NCBI RefSeq assembly: GCF_052857255.1
Contig: NC_135497.1
Span: 183,186,204-183,250,203 of the forward strand
Source: Amblyomma americanum
Lineage: Eukaryota > Arthropoda > Arachnida > Ixodida > Ixodidae
Length of the DNA stretch: 64,000 nt
Direction: 5' to 3'
Numbering within the stretch: the first letter of the stretch is position 1; every line of letters starts with the position of its first letter. Of the stretch, positions 37,641-48,654 are shown one piece after another. The notes below the pieces were generated by a model. The model did not search any database. It had not been told where the DNA came from and saw nothing but the letters and a program-made list of their open reading frames with translations. Position numbers and translations under genes: made by a program.

Positions 37641-37974
37641 TAGTGCATACTGCACCATTTCACACAGGTGGTCACATGAGCACACGCATTAGCAAAATAT
37701 ATTGCATGCCATAACATTGACAATAATTCCACATGTCTTGTCAAGGGCAACACAAATTGTAATGCCGACATGATAAAAGCAGATTGCAAGACTACAAGCT
37801 CAACTGGTAATTATTACAGCTTCTGCACAGCTTGTGCAGGCAATAAGCCCAATTTTGCAGCAAGTGCACAAACGTAGTACACAAGTAGTGCAATGCTCAG
37901 TAAGCACTACATAATAGATTTTACATGACTACAAAACCTTTAACATGTACCAAAGCGTTGATATAGATGATGTA

Positions 37975-39335
37975 GCCAAAATTTTGTTATTTATGCAGAA
38001 GACACGACATTACTATTTTCTGCCACTTTGCCCAATCAAGTAATTAACCAGGCAAACAGAGCACTCATAAGTATTGAAAAATGGTATAAATGAAACAAGT
38101 TCAACGTAAATGCTAATAAAACAAAAGCCATTCCCTTTCGTCCAAAAAATAGAAACGTATTCATCGATAAAGATATCTGCCATAATAATTCATAGAAATT
38201 GTAAGCTCATTTAAAATACTTGGTGTCCTCTGCACGGAACAGATGTCATGGGATGCCCAAGTCATTCATATTTTACAGAAGTTGTCATGACTCGTTAGCA
38301 TGATTAATATAAACAAACATATCTTCCCTACCAAGGTTAAAACTCAGTTACACCACCCATTGTTCTACTCGCACATAAAATATTGTCACTTTGCCAGGGG
38401 AACGACAACCCTAAGTAACATGCATAAAATATATGAACTGCAGAAAGAAATGCTAAGAAATATTTCCAGCGCTCCTGATGACCATGCGTCTTTTCCGCTC
38501 TCTCAGAAACATAACATAATGGCCATATATGATATGTACGCTTACCACTTAGCTTCAGCCTATAACAACGAAATTAAAAGAATTTAGTTTCTGAACGAAC
38601 TAGCTTCCTTACAGAGAAAAGTTATGCATTATCCTGCCCATTACCCACATATATGGAATAAAGAGTTATTTTGCACAAATTATGAAATCACCTTCCTCAC
38701 TTGTTGAATTTACAAATTAAACATGGCCTTCAACTCCAGCAAGCAATGAAACCTGATATCAGATTCGCTTTATCGAGGGCTGAACCTCTTTCCTGATATT
38801 TTCTAGATATGTTCCAGTAGGAAATGTTTTTGTTTGATTTATTTTCTGTGATTGTAATTCATCATTCATTTCTCTTCATGTAAAACCTGTGTTTTCTAAT
38901 CTAAAAAGTGGCATTTGTATTGTTGCATTTCCTTATTTTCAGAGTGCAAAAGCTCGACATGTGTTCAAAGCTTTGAACTTTCACGTTGTCTAACTGTTTT
39001 GGGGATAGTGGGAACAAAATGGGTCCTTTTTTGTTCGCTTATCTTTTTTTTTTCTTGCATAAATGGTGACCTCACTTTTTTTGAAGAACCAAATTTCTGC
39101 GAATGTTTCGTGCAAATGTACTCAATTTTGTTTGTGAATCTCGAGCGAGAATCCATGATTATAATGTGTCGTCGAGTGCACCTTTATTTTCTGCACATGC
39201 TACACTGTTTAGCTGATGCATCTTTCTCACTTTTTTATTATTTCTGGAGGGGGGGAGCCAAGCCAAGAGCCCAGTTTTTTCTTCCTACCTCCCCCATCAC
39301 TATGATGGAAAATAAAGGTATTACTATTACATTAC
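37975..39335 (+). mobile_element. LINE fragment with reverse transcriptase remnant
   Basis: Plus-strand frames show FVIYAEDTTLLFS, a decayed form of the RT active-site block (FADD in active elements), then WYK.NKFNVNANKTKAIPF, and further on FYSHIKYCHFARGTTTLSNM and YELQKEMLRNIS. Stops and shifts break it. An AT-rich 3' part runs to AATAAAGGTATTACTATTAC at 39315-39335, a typical tail. A 197-codon frame at 38915-39508 overlaps this 3' UTR and is probably meaningless. Confidence 0.75.
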
Positions 39336-39699
39336 AAATGGCCATTATCACTGCATATGATGAACAGTGCAGCAGTTTCAATGAAAATGGTGCATCCCTA
39401 AGTGTATGGCACTTAATGCAAGTCGCAGTGCTCGCAATGAATGCAGCACGAGGAAAAAGTCCTCATACATATATAGAGACGTGTAAACATCACAGTTACA
39501 TCAGTTAGGTGGTATGCTTGTAGAGGTTTTCACTGAACAGCAGAACATGGAGCACAGTCATGCCGAGTCGAACAAAACATGCAGCTTGTTACAATGCAGG
39601 CAATACTGCATGAAAAGTCCCCTGGCAGCAGCTCCATAGTTAGGCCATTAACACTACAGCATCTTGCAGAAGTAAAACAATAACATCAGAAAAAAGCAG

Positions 39700-39985
39700 A
39701 TACAGACTTACTAGATGTCAGACATCTCCATCTTGCAAAATTTAAAAAGGCACCATTACAAATATGCAAAAACAACCTGACTAGAGAACATCATATGCCT
39801 TCTGCGTCACACACTGACTAGAGAGTATCACACACCTTCTCTATCTTGCAGAAGGTCAAAAGGCACCATTTCAAAAATACACACAGGCTGACTAGAAATT
39901 ATTACAGACCTTCTGCGTCTTGCAGAAGGTAAAAAGGCACCGTAAGAAAAAAACCACACCTCCTACGTCTTGCAGAAGGCTGCAA
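39700..39985. repeat. Minisatellite with TCTTGCAGAAGG units
   Basis: About four units of roughly 60-75 bases share CCTTCTGCGTCTTGCAGAAGG, AAAAAGGCACC, and CTGACTAGAGA. Units are imperfect and shorten to the right. Each core CCTTCT...AGAAGG is itself a small inverted repeat. Confidence 0.8.
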
Positions 39986-40177
39986 AAAAAAAGTGTGCCA
40001 GAAAACAAGATTGAAAAACAATAATAAATAAAACTTATGTTGATGGCGGCTGTAGCTGGTTTTTGTAGCAGCACCACCATGAAGGAGATGCCCAGTACAA
40101 GCTGCTCATGAAGGCGCGCTGATTTCCTTCTCGCGTCCCGCACTGTTGTTGCTGGGGTCTGACATAGTGGCTGTTAT

Positions 40178-42331
40178 GGGCCTGTCACACTAGGGCAACA
40201 GTCGGCCGATTCGGTCTGAGAAAACCATGTTGTCGTGATGTCTGGCTCTATGTCACACTGCGACGACTAAAACAGTGGGCCGACTGTCGGCGTCGGCGCC
40301 AGGTCTCCCACAACACGGCAGTTGGCCGATGGTCCGCCAACTCCCATGTCACACTAGCGAGACAGCATGAGAGACCTCCCGCCGACTTGGCCCTTTCTCA
40401 TTCTCACTCTTCTTTTGTCATTTCCTGCTATGCAAAATTCATGGGCTGGGACGCTTCATTTTTAACTCTTTTAAATAAATCCCACCATAGTAAAAGAAAC
40501 TCATTAACAATCGTGATTATGAACCTAGGCTGAGTGCACCCCAGTATTGAGCGGCACTTATTGCTGGGGCAGAAAGGCATGGCTTGAAAAATAAATCCAG
40601 TCGCTCGAGGATAAACAGGACGGGAGAGATTATTTAAGGCTAAAATAATAAAAAGAAAAAAGAAAATTCTCGACAACGCGGATTCGAACTAGGAACCTCT
40701 GGAATGCGAAGCTACTGCTATACCCACGACGCCAAGGAGAACAGAGGATTTGTTGCCTTCAGAGGTGCTGATAAGCACTCTGCAGTGTGACACTCGCGAC
40801 AGAAATAAAGCAGGCGACCCATGTGCGAAAACTCGGCCGGCGCGCTGCACCGGTCGCTGCTTGCGAACTGCAGCCGCACTGCAAGCAGGGACACATGGAG
40901 CAGCAAGCATCGCTGCGCCGCTCGACTCAAGCACTCGAGCTCAAAGATATGCTTTGCCACCCGCAGCAGTCTGATTACTGCTTGGCTTGGTGCTGAAGTT
41001 CGCACCAGAAAAGACAAAATATCCATATCATCAGACAGACCGCCTGCTATACACGAGTAGCGACAAAGCATGCTTGCGCTAGTAGCGAGCTTTCGGCAAC
41101 GGCACCGCCCGCTGCCCCGCCAGGCGACGTACTGCGCTGCTGCCTGGCGCAGCGGACGCCGCTTCGCGAGTAGCCTGCGCTATAATATCTCTTAATATCG
41201 CTTTGCTGTTAACAGTATAATCGCACCATAAACTAAAATTATGGTCAATTTCCGCGACACCTTTGGCTGCGGAGTTAGCGGACCGTTGCGGTCGACAGGC
41301 GAGCCGGACCGCAATGGCGGGCCAGCGGCAGCTTGCGAGGCGAATCTGGCGAGAAATTTTGCTCGTATCAAAGTTGTTGCTTTTACCAGCAACTCAGCGT
41401 TGATCAACCATCCTCAGAAATGATACATTTGTCACATTTCTCTGTGTCATCGTTTATTGCTTACGTCAAAACCAATCTTAAGCTGATTTTTATTACGGCG
41501 GCAGACGGGGTACAGGCTGGCCTGCCGGCGAGCAGGCTCAGTTTACTTCACGTTCGCACCAAAAAAGGCAAAAAAGCCATGCTATCAGAAAGGCCGCCTG
41601 CTATATTCGAGCAACGACAGCATGCCTGCGCAACAGCCGCGCTTTCGGCAACGCCGCCGCCTGCGGGAGCGCCAGGGCGATGAACTGCGCGGCTTCCCGG
41701 CTGCCGTACTCGCTGCTAAGCCTAGCTGGTTTCGCATCGATCCCGCAGCTCAGGGCGCTTTGTAACTAGCCAGCGCAGTAATAAAGGAACTTCCCTAGTC
41801 ACCGCATTACTGCCAATCTGTCCCATAATAAAATAAAGTTATGCTCGATTTCCGGGACGGCTTCAGCAGAGGATCTAGAAGACGTCAGGCGAGCTGCACG
41901 AAGCAGCAGCAGCACCAGGCGGCTATAGGATGAAATTTGCTTGTATCGTAGTTATCACTTCAACCAGCACCTTGGCATTGGCCAACGATCCTCAGTAATG
42001 ATACCTTTTCGGACATTCATCTATCCCAGAGCTTGTTATGAACGTAAAGAAACAGTTCTATAGCGGAATCGTGTTCGTGTCTGGTGAATGTTTTTGCTCG
42101 GCAACCGATCTCGCGACGACGCGGTTGGCAGACTGGTTTTGTCGGCGCCGCGGGCGTCAAAGCATGTCACACTACGAAGACATCTGGTAGTCGGACGCGT
42201 TGGCGTAGTTGTCGGCCTAGTGTGACAGCTTGGTCTGCCACAGATAAGGTCTGCCGACCGGGTTGGCCAATCTTTGGTGTCTTTGTCAGGTCGGCGTCTG
42301 CGGCGTGTCGGGCTAGTGTGACAGGGCCCTT
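40178..42331. mobile_element. 2.15 kb DNA element with GGGCC(C)TGTCACACTAG ends
   Basis: The left end GGGCCTGTCACACTAGGGCA is matched on the right, as reverse complement, by GGGCCCTGTCACACTAGCCC. Further copies of TGTCACACT or its reverse complement cluster inside both ends (about 40252, 40349, 42166, 42213). The middle contains a roughly 500-base block repeated in tandem (40990-41470 and 41560-42060). A tRNA-like piece lies at 40671-40740 minus. No transposase frame was found, so it is non-autonomous. Confidence 0.75.
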
Positions 42332-44115
42332 AGCTGCCTTCTGTTTGCAGCAGCCTCGTTGAGGTGCTCAACATACAAGAAAGTTCAATAGCAAATTTTA
42401 GCTCCTAATACATTCAAGGCTCATTTCACTTCCATGTTATATATAGATCACTTGCTGAAATATACTGCGCCATATCCTACAAAAGGCGGTCACAGTGAGG
42501 TTAAGCACAGGTTTGGAACGGTGGACGTAGCAACATTACGTTGCATGCAGCAGGTTCTGTTGCACAAAATGTGGTGCATCCTGTCAGCCCATATCTCCAG
42601 GAGGCGTGCCTAAAAATTTGGTATCCTGCCTGTTGCGTGCCTTAGTGAGGTCTGCTGTGCGCCTTGTCTCCCTAAGCAGCTCGTCCACCTCCTCGTCCTG
42701 CTACTTCCTCCACCGCAATGGACGGCCTGGAACTGCCGATGCGGGTGGTGCAGTGGGCTGCTGCTGGCGGGTGCCTGTCGGAGGGGAAACAGACTGAATG
42801 TACACTTGTCATACGACACAGCACGATGTGCAATAAGCAAGCTGTTTGCTGCAACGTCTGAGGGGAACAGCAGTACATAAAAGCAGTTGCACTCAGTGAT
42901 ATGACAAATGCAGCATTGTTTCAGTGAACTCAATCTGCACGTAAGCCTTGTCACGGCTCCTGCTATAAGAGGGAAAAAGCATGCACAACGTGTCAATATG
43001 CCGGATCTGAAGGAAACTATTGTGGACATTGTAAAACAACTGTGACTGTATGGTGCTCCTGCAAATGGTATTTATCAGAAGCACCTTGAAAAGAGCGCAA
43101 TGTGCAGCCTGCATACTGGCAGGTGAACTGACTGGCTGTGTCAGCACGCTGCCGATGCTGTTATGCTCCTCCACCAGCAGTTCAGCAGATGTCTCCCCCG
43201 TCTCCTCCAACCAGGACATTTCACTGGCGTCGTCTACATGAAATCATTACACAAACACAACTGCATAGTAAACAATTTTAGTAAAGTGTGAAATGTGTAT
43301 GACTAAAATGTGTTTAGTCATTACTGTGGCTGAAGGCAAAAATGCACTACCAGAACAGGAAGGCAAAGAAGCTGAGGCTGTATTTACAGTCTCCAGTTTA
43401 CGCACTACTACATCTTCAAAAATTAGCAAAAATGCAAATGACGTCATCAGCAGTGTACACATGCTATAAAGCATACACATAAAATGGTTTGAAATGCAGT
43501 TCACCTACCAGCTGCAGTCTGGCCTCCCTCTGCAGGCTGTTCGTCCCCGGCTCGCTCCCCACTGAAACTCTGACGGAAAGAAAGGTGTGCTGGGGGGGTG
43601 AGGTGTGCTGGGCTGCTCCTGCAAGAAGGCACAGTGACTCACGTTCAAACATGAATGTCTCTAAGTACATCATAGGGTTGCATTGCTTACAGCACATGGC
43701 CCTGAGGTTCTGTCAAGAATCCTTCATCCCTACCAAGCTGCAAACTTTGCAACTGTCTGTAACTTCACAGCAGTTGACTAAAGAATGTGGTCATACCTGC
43801 TGTTGACGGGGGAGGGGACAGCTACCTGCTCAAAATAAGATCCCGCGACGCTCACTGGCCCGATCGGCTGAATGGCTTGGCCACCCAAAGCCAGCAGTCT
43901 GCCGCCACCGGCGCCACTGCGACAGGACCGTTCACGCGGACCTCCACAGAACAATTTTGACAGGCTTAACCTGGCCAGCTTGCAGCAGCGCCAACTCCGC
44001 TCGCCGCGAGCAACCCACTACAAGCCCAGTTGCGGTGACCCCTTCGACGGAGGCAGCTACTGGGCAGAGCTAACCCCTATTTTCTTACCCCATCCCCTGA
44101 CCAGTACCTAACAAT

Positions 44116-44116
44116 A

Positions 44117-44152
<36 letters not shown>
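44116..44152. repeat. (AT)n(AG)n microsatellite
   Basis: Eight or nine AT units are followed by about nine AG units, next to the left arm of the fold-back element. Confidence 0.95.
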
Positions 44153-44162
44153 TCACTGGCTG

Positions 44163-44733
44163 TGAGATAATACTCTCAGTATGTTTATGGCGGCTTACGA
44201 TAGCTGGTGTGCGGCTGACTTTGCTTTTTCTCATGGGCCCGATCGCCTGTGCCCTTGCGCGCTCTGCATTGGAGTTTTCTTATCGCAGGCACCCGACATT
44301 GCGAGCTAGGCTGCCTCAGTTTGCGCGCCTTGCGAGTTTGGTCCAAAGGATGCAGTCTAAAAAAATAAATACTATGAGCAGTGTGGTGCGCTGCATGAAA
44401 TTCTGGCATATATGTGTGAACTTGTAAGGGCAATAAACTGCTCAAAACATTAATTTTGTTGGATCACCGGTTCTCGCACCAAACTCGCAAGGCGCGCGAG
44501 CTGGGGCAGCTTAGCGCGTTATTTCGGGTTCCCGCGATAATAAAACTGCAACGCGCTGCCTGTGTGTGCGAGCAAGCATCGGCGAGCAAAACACAGAGAA
44601 ACGCCCCCTTAACGCGTGTGCCTATGATTGTGCTGTCTACGCGGCGATCGGGCACAGGCGAAAGAGCAATACGAAGCTGCGCACAAACTATCGCTAGCCA
44701 CTGTGAACGTGCACACAGCATTATCTCGCACCG
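44163..44733. mobile_element. Fold-back element inside the Myb-like gene
   Basis: The left arm (44163-44347) and right arm (44464-44733) are imperfect reverse complements, clearest at GCGCGCCTTGCGAGTTTGGT (left 44323) and its complement (right 44470), and in GAGATAAT at the outer ends. It has no coding capacity. It lies between exons 1 and 2 of the Myb-like pseudogene. Confidence 0.65.
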
Positions 44734-46021
44734 ATGACTATCGCTTGGCGGCACTGACGCCTGTCGAAGACACGGTTTCCATCGTTCGTGTTAAGTCTTG
44801 TGGCCTCCTGTATACATGCCACGAATGGCGCCAATGTTCAGCCGAGTTGAATGACAGGCCTTCTGTATTTAAGGCGGCGGCAGTTTACCCCCAAAGCTCC
44901 CGCTTGCGAGCCGCCGCGTACTCAGGCGAGAGCTCTGACGCAGCCCGTGCCAAGGGCGGATGCTCTTCGAGCAATTCGATGAGCACCCGCTTTTGGGCGA
45001 CGGACATACGTGGCCTCTTTGGTGGTGTCGCCATTTCAAACGATAACGGTATTTCACCCCGATTCCCAGGGCGATTTCTTGCTATCGGCCAAGGAAATTT
45101 ATTCTTTGGCCAGGAATATAAATTGGGGAATCTACAATAGTGTTCATTCACTTGCATATACGTGCGCTGCATTAAAACAACTTGCCGTAGAGTTACGAAA
45201 AAGCAAGGACGAGTGAAATGGTTTAAACTGTGCACCTGACCGTTTTCCTCGCCCTCGTTCTTTCCCACAGCCGTATTCGTTCAGTTCTGTCATCGATAGT
45301 GAGCGACCACCGACAGCAAACTTACCTCAAGAAGTGGTCTTCATTGACTTTCGTGCCAAGAGCTCCTTGCGAGCTTATTTCTGTGCACCTACGGCCTTCA
45401 CTGTATTCAATCACATTTTTCTGCGCTTAAGACATCGGCACAATGCCTTTATTTTAGACGACACGAAAAAAAGCAGGAACTTGCCGTCGAATCAGCTGTT
45501 TTCAAGCAAGTCGCCATGCTCTCGCTTTACTACTACCAGCGCGCCCTCATGGCAACAAAACCTACCCTATAGAAAATTTAATTGCGAAACTGAGAGCGCC
45601 TCCCATTTTCCTTCCTGTTTTTTAAGTTTGCAGCACACTTTATCAGCAAAATAGAACGTCATTTTTTTAATTCATTGCGTCTGTTTTTTTTATGCTGATT
45701 TGTACACGCCGCTCTCAGCGCACCTTCGCCGCAACAAATGTTCTTGAAAGAGCGAATTTCAAAACTGAAAACGCTTCTTGTTTTGATTAAAATTTTTGAG
45801 TTCGAAACGGTGTTTTGATAAAACAAAGCATTGCTAATTTTATTTGCGACAGCTTCACAACAAAACGTTAGCACATGGCCCCTTGTACAAATAAATGCTT
45901 CATAGGCGGAGCCTTGCTCGTGTCTGGCTGATTCCATGATCCGTCAAAAGTGCTGTCAGACACTGTTTGGCAATTTTGACTTCACGCTCACAAACTTGCG
46001 GCACGCAATACGGCCCCAGAA

Positions 46022-46290
46022 AACTGGAAATTGGTTTTGGGGGAAACGAAATGGCGCAGTATCTGTCTCACTTATCGGCGGAAGCCTGAACCGCGCCGGA
46101 AGGGATGGGATAAAGGAGGTACTAAGAGAAGAAAGGAAGAAAGCGGTGCCGCAGTGGAGGGCTCCGGAATAATTTCGATTACCTGGGGATATTTGACATG
46201 CACTGACATCGCACAGTATACGGGCGCGCCTAAGCGTTCGCCTCCATCCAAACGCGGCCGGGTTCGAATCCGGGTACTCCGGATATGGCC
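46022..46290 (-). repeat. SINE (longer-bodied variant), head truncated
   Basis: The reverse complement of the SINE tail (GGGGGAAACGAAATGGCGCA) begins directly after the terminal repeat at 46019. The B box GGTTCGAATCC is present, but the outer part of the tRNA-like head is missing at about 46290. Confidence 0.8.
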
Positions 46291-46758
46291 TGGCTGCTTT
46301 TATTTTTCTGGCTGTCATGTTCACGATGAATGATTCTCTGCATGAATTGATGAGGCTGAATCCTTCAAATTGGGAAGCAGCTCACGCCACCTAGCCAACG
46401 CTTTTCCGCTGTCAACGCATACCTGCACGGTAGAATGAAGTGACTGAACAGCCAACTTGAATGCAAAACTGAGAGTACTTCTTATTTTGCTTGGTGTAGT
46501 TGAGTTCTAAATACAGTTTCTAAACAAAATAAAGCATCATTCATTTTATTCACTGCGTCATTGCAGCAAAACTAGCCTACGGTCCCTTGTCGTGCAAAAA
46601 AAATGCTACCGGCGCGGAGCTACCGCACAGTTGTTGCTAATTGGCTGATTCCACCGTCAGAGTCTCGTGTTGTCCTTTTACCGCGACAGCGTTAAGGAGC
46701 TCGTGTCGCAGAAAAGCCGGTGTCGTCGGCGGCGTTAGCCGTGAGCGGAAAATGACGC

Positions 46759-46804
46759 ATCTCGGTGGACACCTGAACCGCTCGGTTCGGGTGTCCACCG
46801 AGAT
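46759..46804. repeat. Near-perfect hairpin built from a SINE tail segment
   Basis: The arms ATCTCGGTGGACACCTGAACC (46759-46779) and its complement (46784-46804) pair with one mismatch around a 4-base loop GCTC. The arm sequence matches part of the SINE 3' region, so this is a head-to-head duplicate of a SINE piece. Confidence 0.85.
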
Positions 46805-47474
46805 GAGACAGGCGTCCTTTCCTTAAATTGTCCAACGGGCCATGCGTCGCGCATACGGGCGACGGCGTTCCGTGCACCCCTTGGCAACGCTGCAACACGC
46901 TGTCGCGTCTTACTCTTAAAGACGAAGCTTAAGCGTCCTCCAAATTTTTTACGTCACGCTCTCAAAACTGAGAGATATATTGAGAGCGCTCCGTAATTCG
47001 GCCCCAGGTCATGTTAGAAGTCGAGATGGCAGTTTCCCCTTTAATTTTTTTGCTTGTATTCTTTAAATTGCTGCCGCGCAAAATTATCGCCAAAATAGTG
47101 CTAACAGCTCTCGATATTTTAAAAGGCTTTTCGTCTTGCAGTTTAGGCAGCACGATTGTTGGTAGTGCAGCGTACGAAGCGCAAAAGGACGTCGGACTCA
47201 TTAGAGACTAGCAGCGCACGCGTACAAGGTGTTTCGTAGTTCGCATGTGTATTCTCTCATCCGTGTTCAATGCCTTCTTGTGCTTTGATGACCTCATGCA
47301 ACCTTAGCAATCCCACCCAGCAACCTTTGTTAATAGTTGCAGACTTCCAGCACTAGAAGGGAGATTGTTCAGGCTAGTGGGTAATTCACACGAGGTTCCA
47401 TAGCGCAAAAGCAGGGACTCGACAGAACACGAGCGCATTAAACACATCCCCTTGATATTCTGTTTGGCTTACGA

Positions 47475-47693
47475 GTTTATTTTGTGGGAGTTTAAAGTAC
47501 CGAAGCGACTCAGGCTATGAGGGACGCCGTAGTAAAGGGCTCAGGAAATTTCGACCACCTCGGCCTCTTTAATGTGCTCTGACATCGCACAGTACACGGT
47601 CATCTAGAACTCGATCGCCAAGGCCGGGACCGAACCGTTGTTTTTCGGGTCGGCAGCCGAGCTCAATAAACAACTGTGCCACCTCGGCGGCTT
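47475..47693 (-). repeat. Ruka-like tRNA-derived SINE
   Basis: Minus copy with all landmarks (GAGGGACGCCGTAGTAAAGG, GTGCTCTGACATCGCACAGT, GCCGAGCTC...CACCTCGGCGG) but diverged in the tail and B box. Confidence 0.85.
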
Positions 47694-47838
47694 GCCCTTC
47701 ACATTAAGAGAGACATGGTTCAGGACAAATCCTTTATTTCTTCGAAAATCAGCGCTCCAGTACATATCAGCAACAAACTGAAGAAAAATTCGGCGTCCAT
47801 AAAACTATGTAAAGAAATTAAGCGAGAATTTCAGAAAT

Positions 47839-48654
47839 TCAGATAACGTTTACACGATCAGGCTGCAAAAGAATGAGTATATACTCCGGAATCACATGGA
47901 ACGTCCAAAGATTGTGCACGACGCCATATCCAGGAGGCCCACCATGGGTGTGGGTGTCGAAGCGTCCGCAGATATTTTTGGTCTTGAAGAGAAGGCGGCC
48001 GTCTATCTTCAGCTTCAAGTACATAATCACGCCAGCTTGGCGCAGAAGCCGCCGTGAGCTCGAACGCCAGCGCTTGCCTCATCTTCTGATTGATGAAGTG
48101 CGGCCCATCACTGGCGTTCAAACTTCTTCGCCTTTGCGCCTTCCTGCAGCCACCCCGAAGGAAACTCAGGCGCTATGCTAGCCGTCGAATGCGCCGGCCA
48201 TATAGCGCAGGACACGCCGCACGACGACCCCGAGGACAGGTGTAGCCAGCGCCGGAGACCTAAATGTAGCAAGGCCAATGGCGCGACGGTAAGTCGGCGA
48301 GGTTTTCCGCTTCTTCGGAGACCACAGCGTGCCAGGTGGCGACTAGGGCTATGACCGACCCGCTTGCCACGTTGACTAGCGCGGCCATTGTCCGGTGCAG
48401 TCACCTCGCACTGCTCGAGAACGGCGGGAATGTTGGTCTGCGCAAGACAGAAACGGCGTTTAGACGACTGGGCGGAGAGCACAGCGTATTCTATTACGTC
48501 GATGAGATGAACGCAGGCCACAAACCCCCCAATGAGTGCACGTAGAACGTACCTCAAAGAGTGGATGCTCACTCCCTGGCTGCCAGGCTTGAAGCATGAC
48601 TGTGTGGTTCCACTGCTGTTGCGACTCGAACCTGTAGGGGCGATTCGGCTTCAT
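47839..48654 (-). CDS. Unidentified minus-strand gene candidate (coding-like pieces)
   Basis: Three pieces look coding on the minus strand. One, from the ATG at 48654, has 34 codons (FESQQQWNHTVMLQAWQPGS) ending at a donor GAG/GTACGT (48547-48552). The second is about 48270-48440, where the frame MAALVNVASGSVIALVATWH suggests a membrane helix and follows an acceptor TCTTGCGCAG at 48438. The third is 47842-48030 (YLKLKIDGRLLFKTKNICGR and GGPPGYGVVHNLWTFHVIPE, then a stop). GC-rich third positions support these frames. I could not join them in one consistent phase and recognise no family. The upstream region to 49030 is GC-rich and has CCAAT on this strand near 49025. Confidence 0.3.

Larger units (their letters stand above)
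42584..45034 (-). pseudogene. Myb/SANT-like protein gene of a Harbinger-type element, broken
   Basis: Exon pieces on the minus strand: 44889-45034 (Met start; SVAQKRVLIELLEEHPPLAR then RKRELW, first half of a Myb/SANT-like DNA-binding domain); about 43826-43990 (GAGGGRLLALGGQAIQPIGP then SYFEQ); 43509-43618; 43117-43233 (DDASEMSWLEETGETSAELL and on); 42584-42774 (ending EEVDELLRETRRTADLTKAR then GDMG). Splice sites and phases agree for the last two junctions. Damage is clear: the middle of the SANT domain is absent, seven C (43592-43598) shift the frame in exon 3, and TAG at 42701-42703 interrupts the last exon. In active elements this protein carries the transposase to the nucleus and binds the ends. 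Confidence 0.65.
35709..47007. mobile_element. Decayed PIF/Harbinger-like element with two genes and nested insertions
   Basis: The left end has GGGGCCGTATTACGTACCGC (35713). Reverse-complement matches are found at 46014 (GGGGCCGTATTGCGTGCCGC) and, weaker, near 47005 (GGGGCCGAATTACGGAGCGC). Between them lie Harbinger-type transposase pieces on the plus strand and a Myb/SANT-like gene on the minus strand, the two-protein set typical of PIF/Harbinger. The length results from later insertions: SINE 36246-36560, LINE 37975-39335, TIR element 40178-42331 and a fold-back element near 44163-44733. No target duplication is certain. That all the pieces belong to one element is inferred. Confidence 0.55.

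Noticed and set aside
38915..39508. 197-codon open frame on the plus strand
   Set aside because: It starts in the 3' UTR of the LINE fragment and crosses its tail; composition is Phe/Cys-rich without any domain, as expected from AT-rich DNA read by chance.
39700..39985. CRISPR-like repeat array
   Set aside because: Units are imperfect, vary in length and have no unique spacers; this is a eukaryotic minisatellite.
40671..40740. tRNA-like sequence on the minus strand (GTTCGAATCC with an A-box-like TGGCGTCGTGGGTATAGCAG)
   Set aside because: The acceptor stem does not pair, so it is not a functional tRNA gene; it is probably a tRNA-derived piece within the TIR element.
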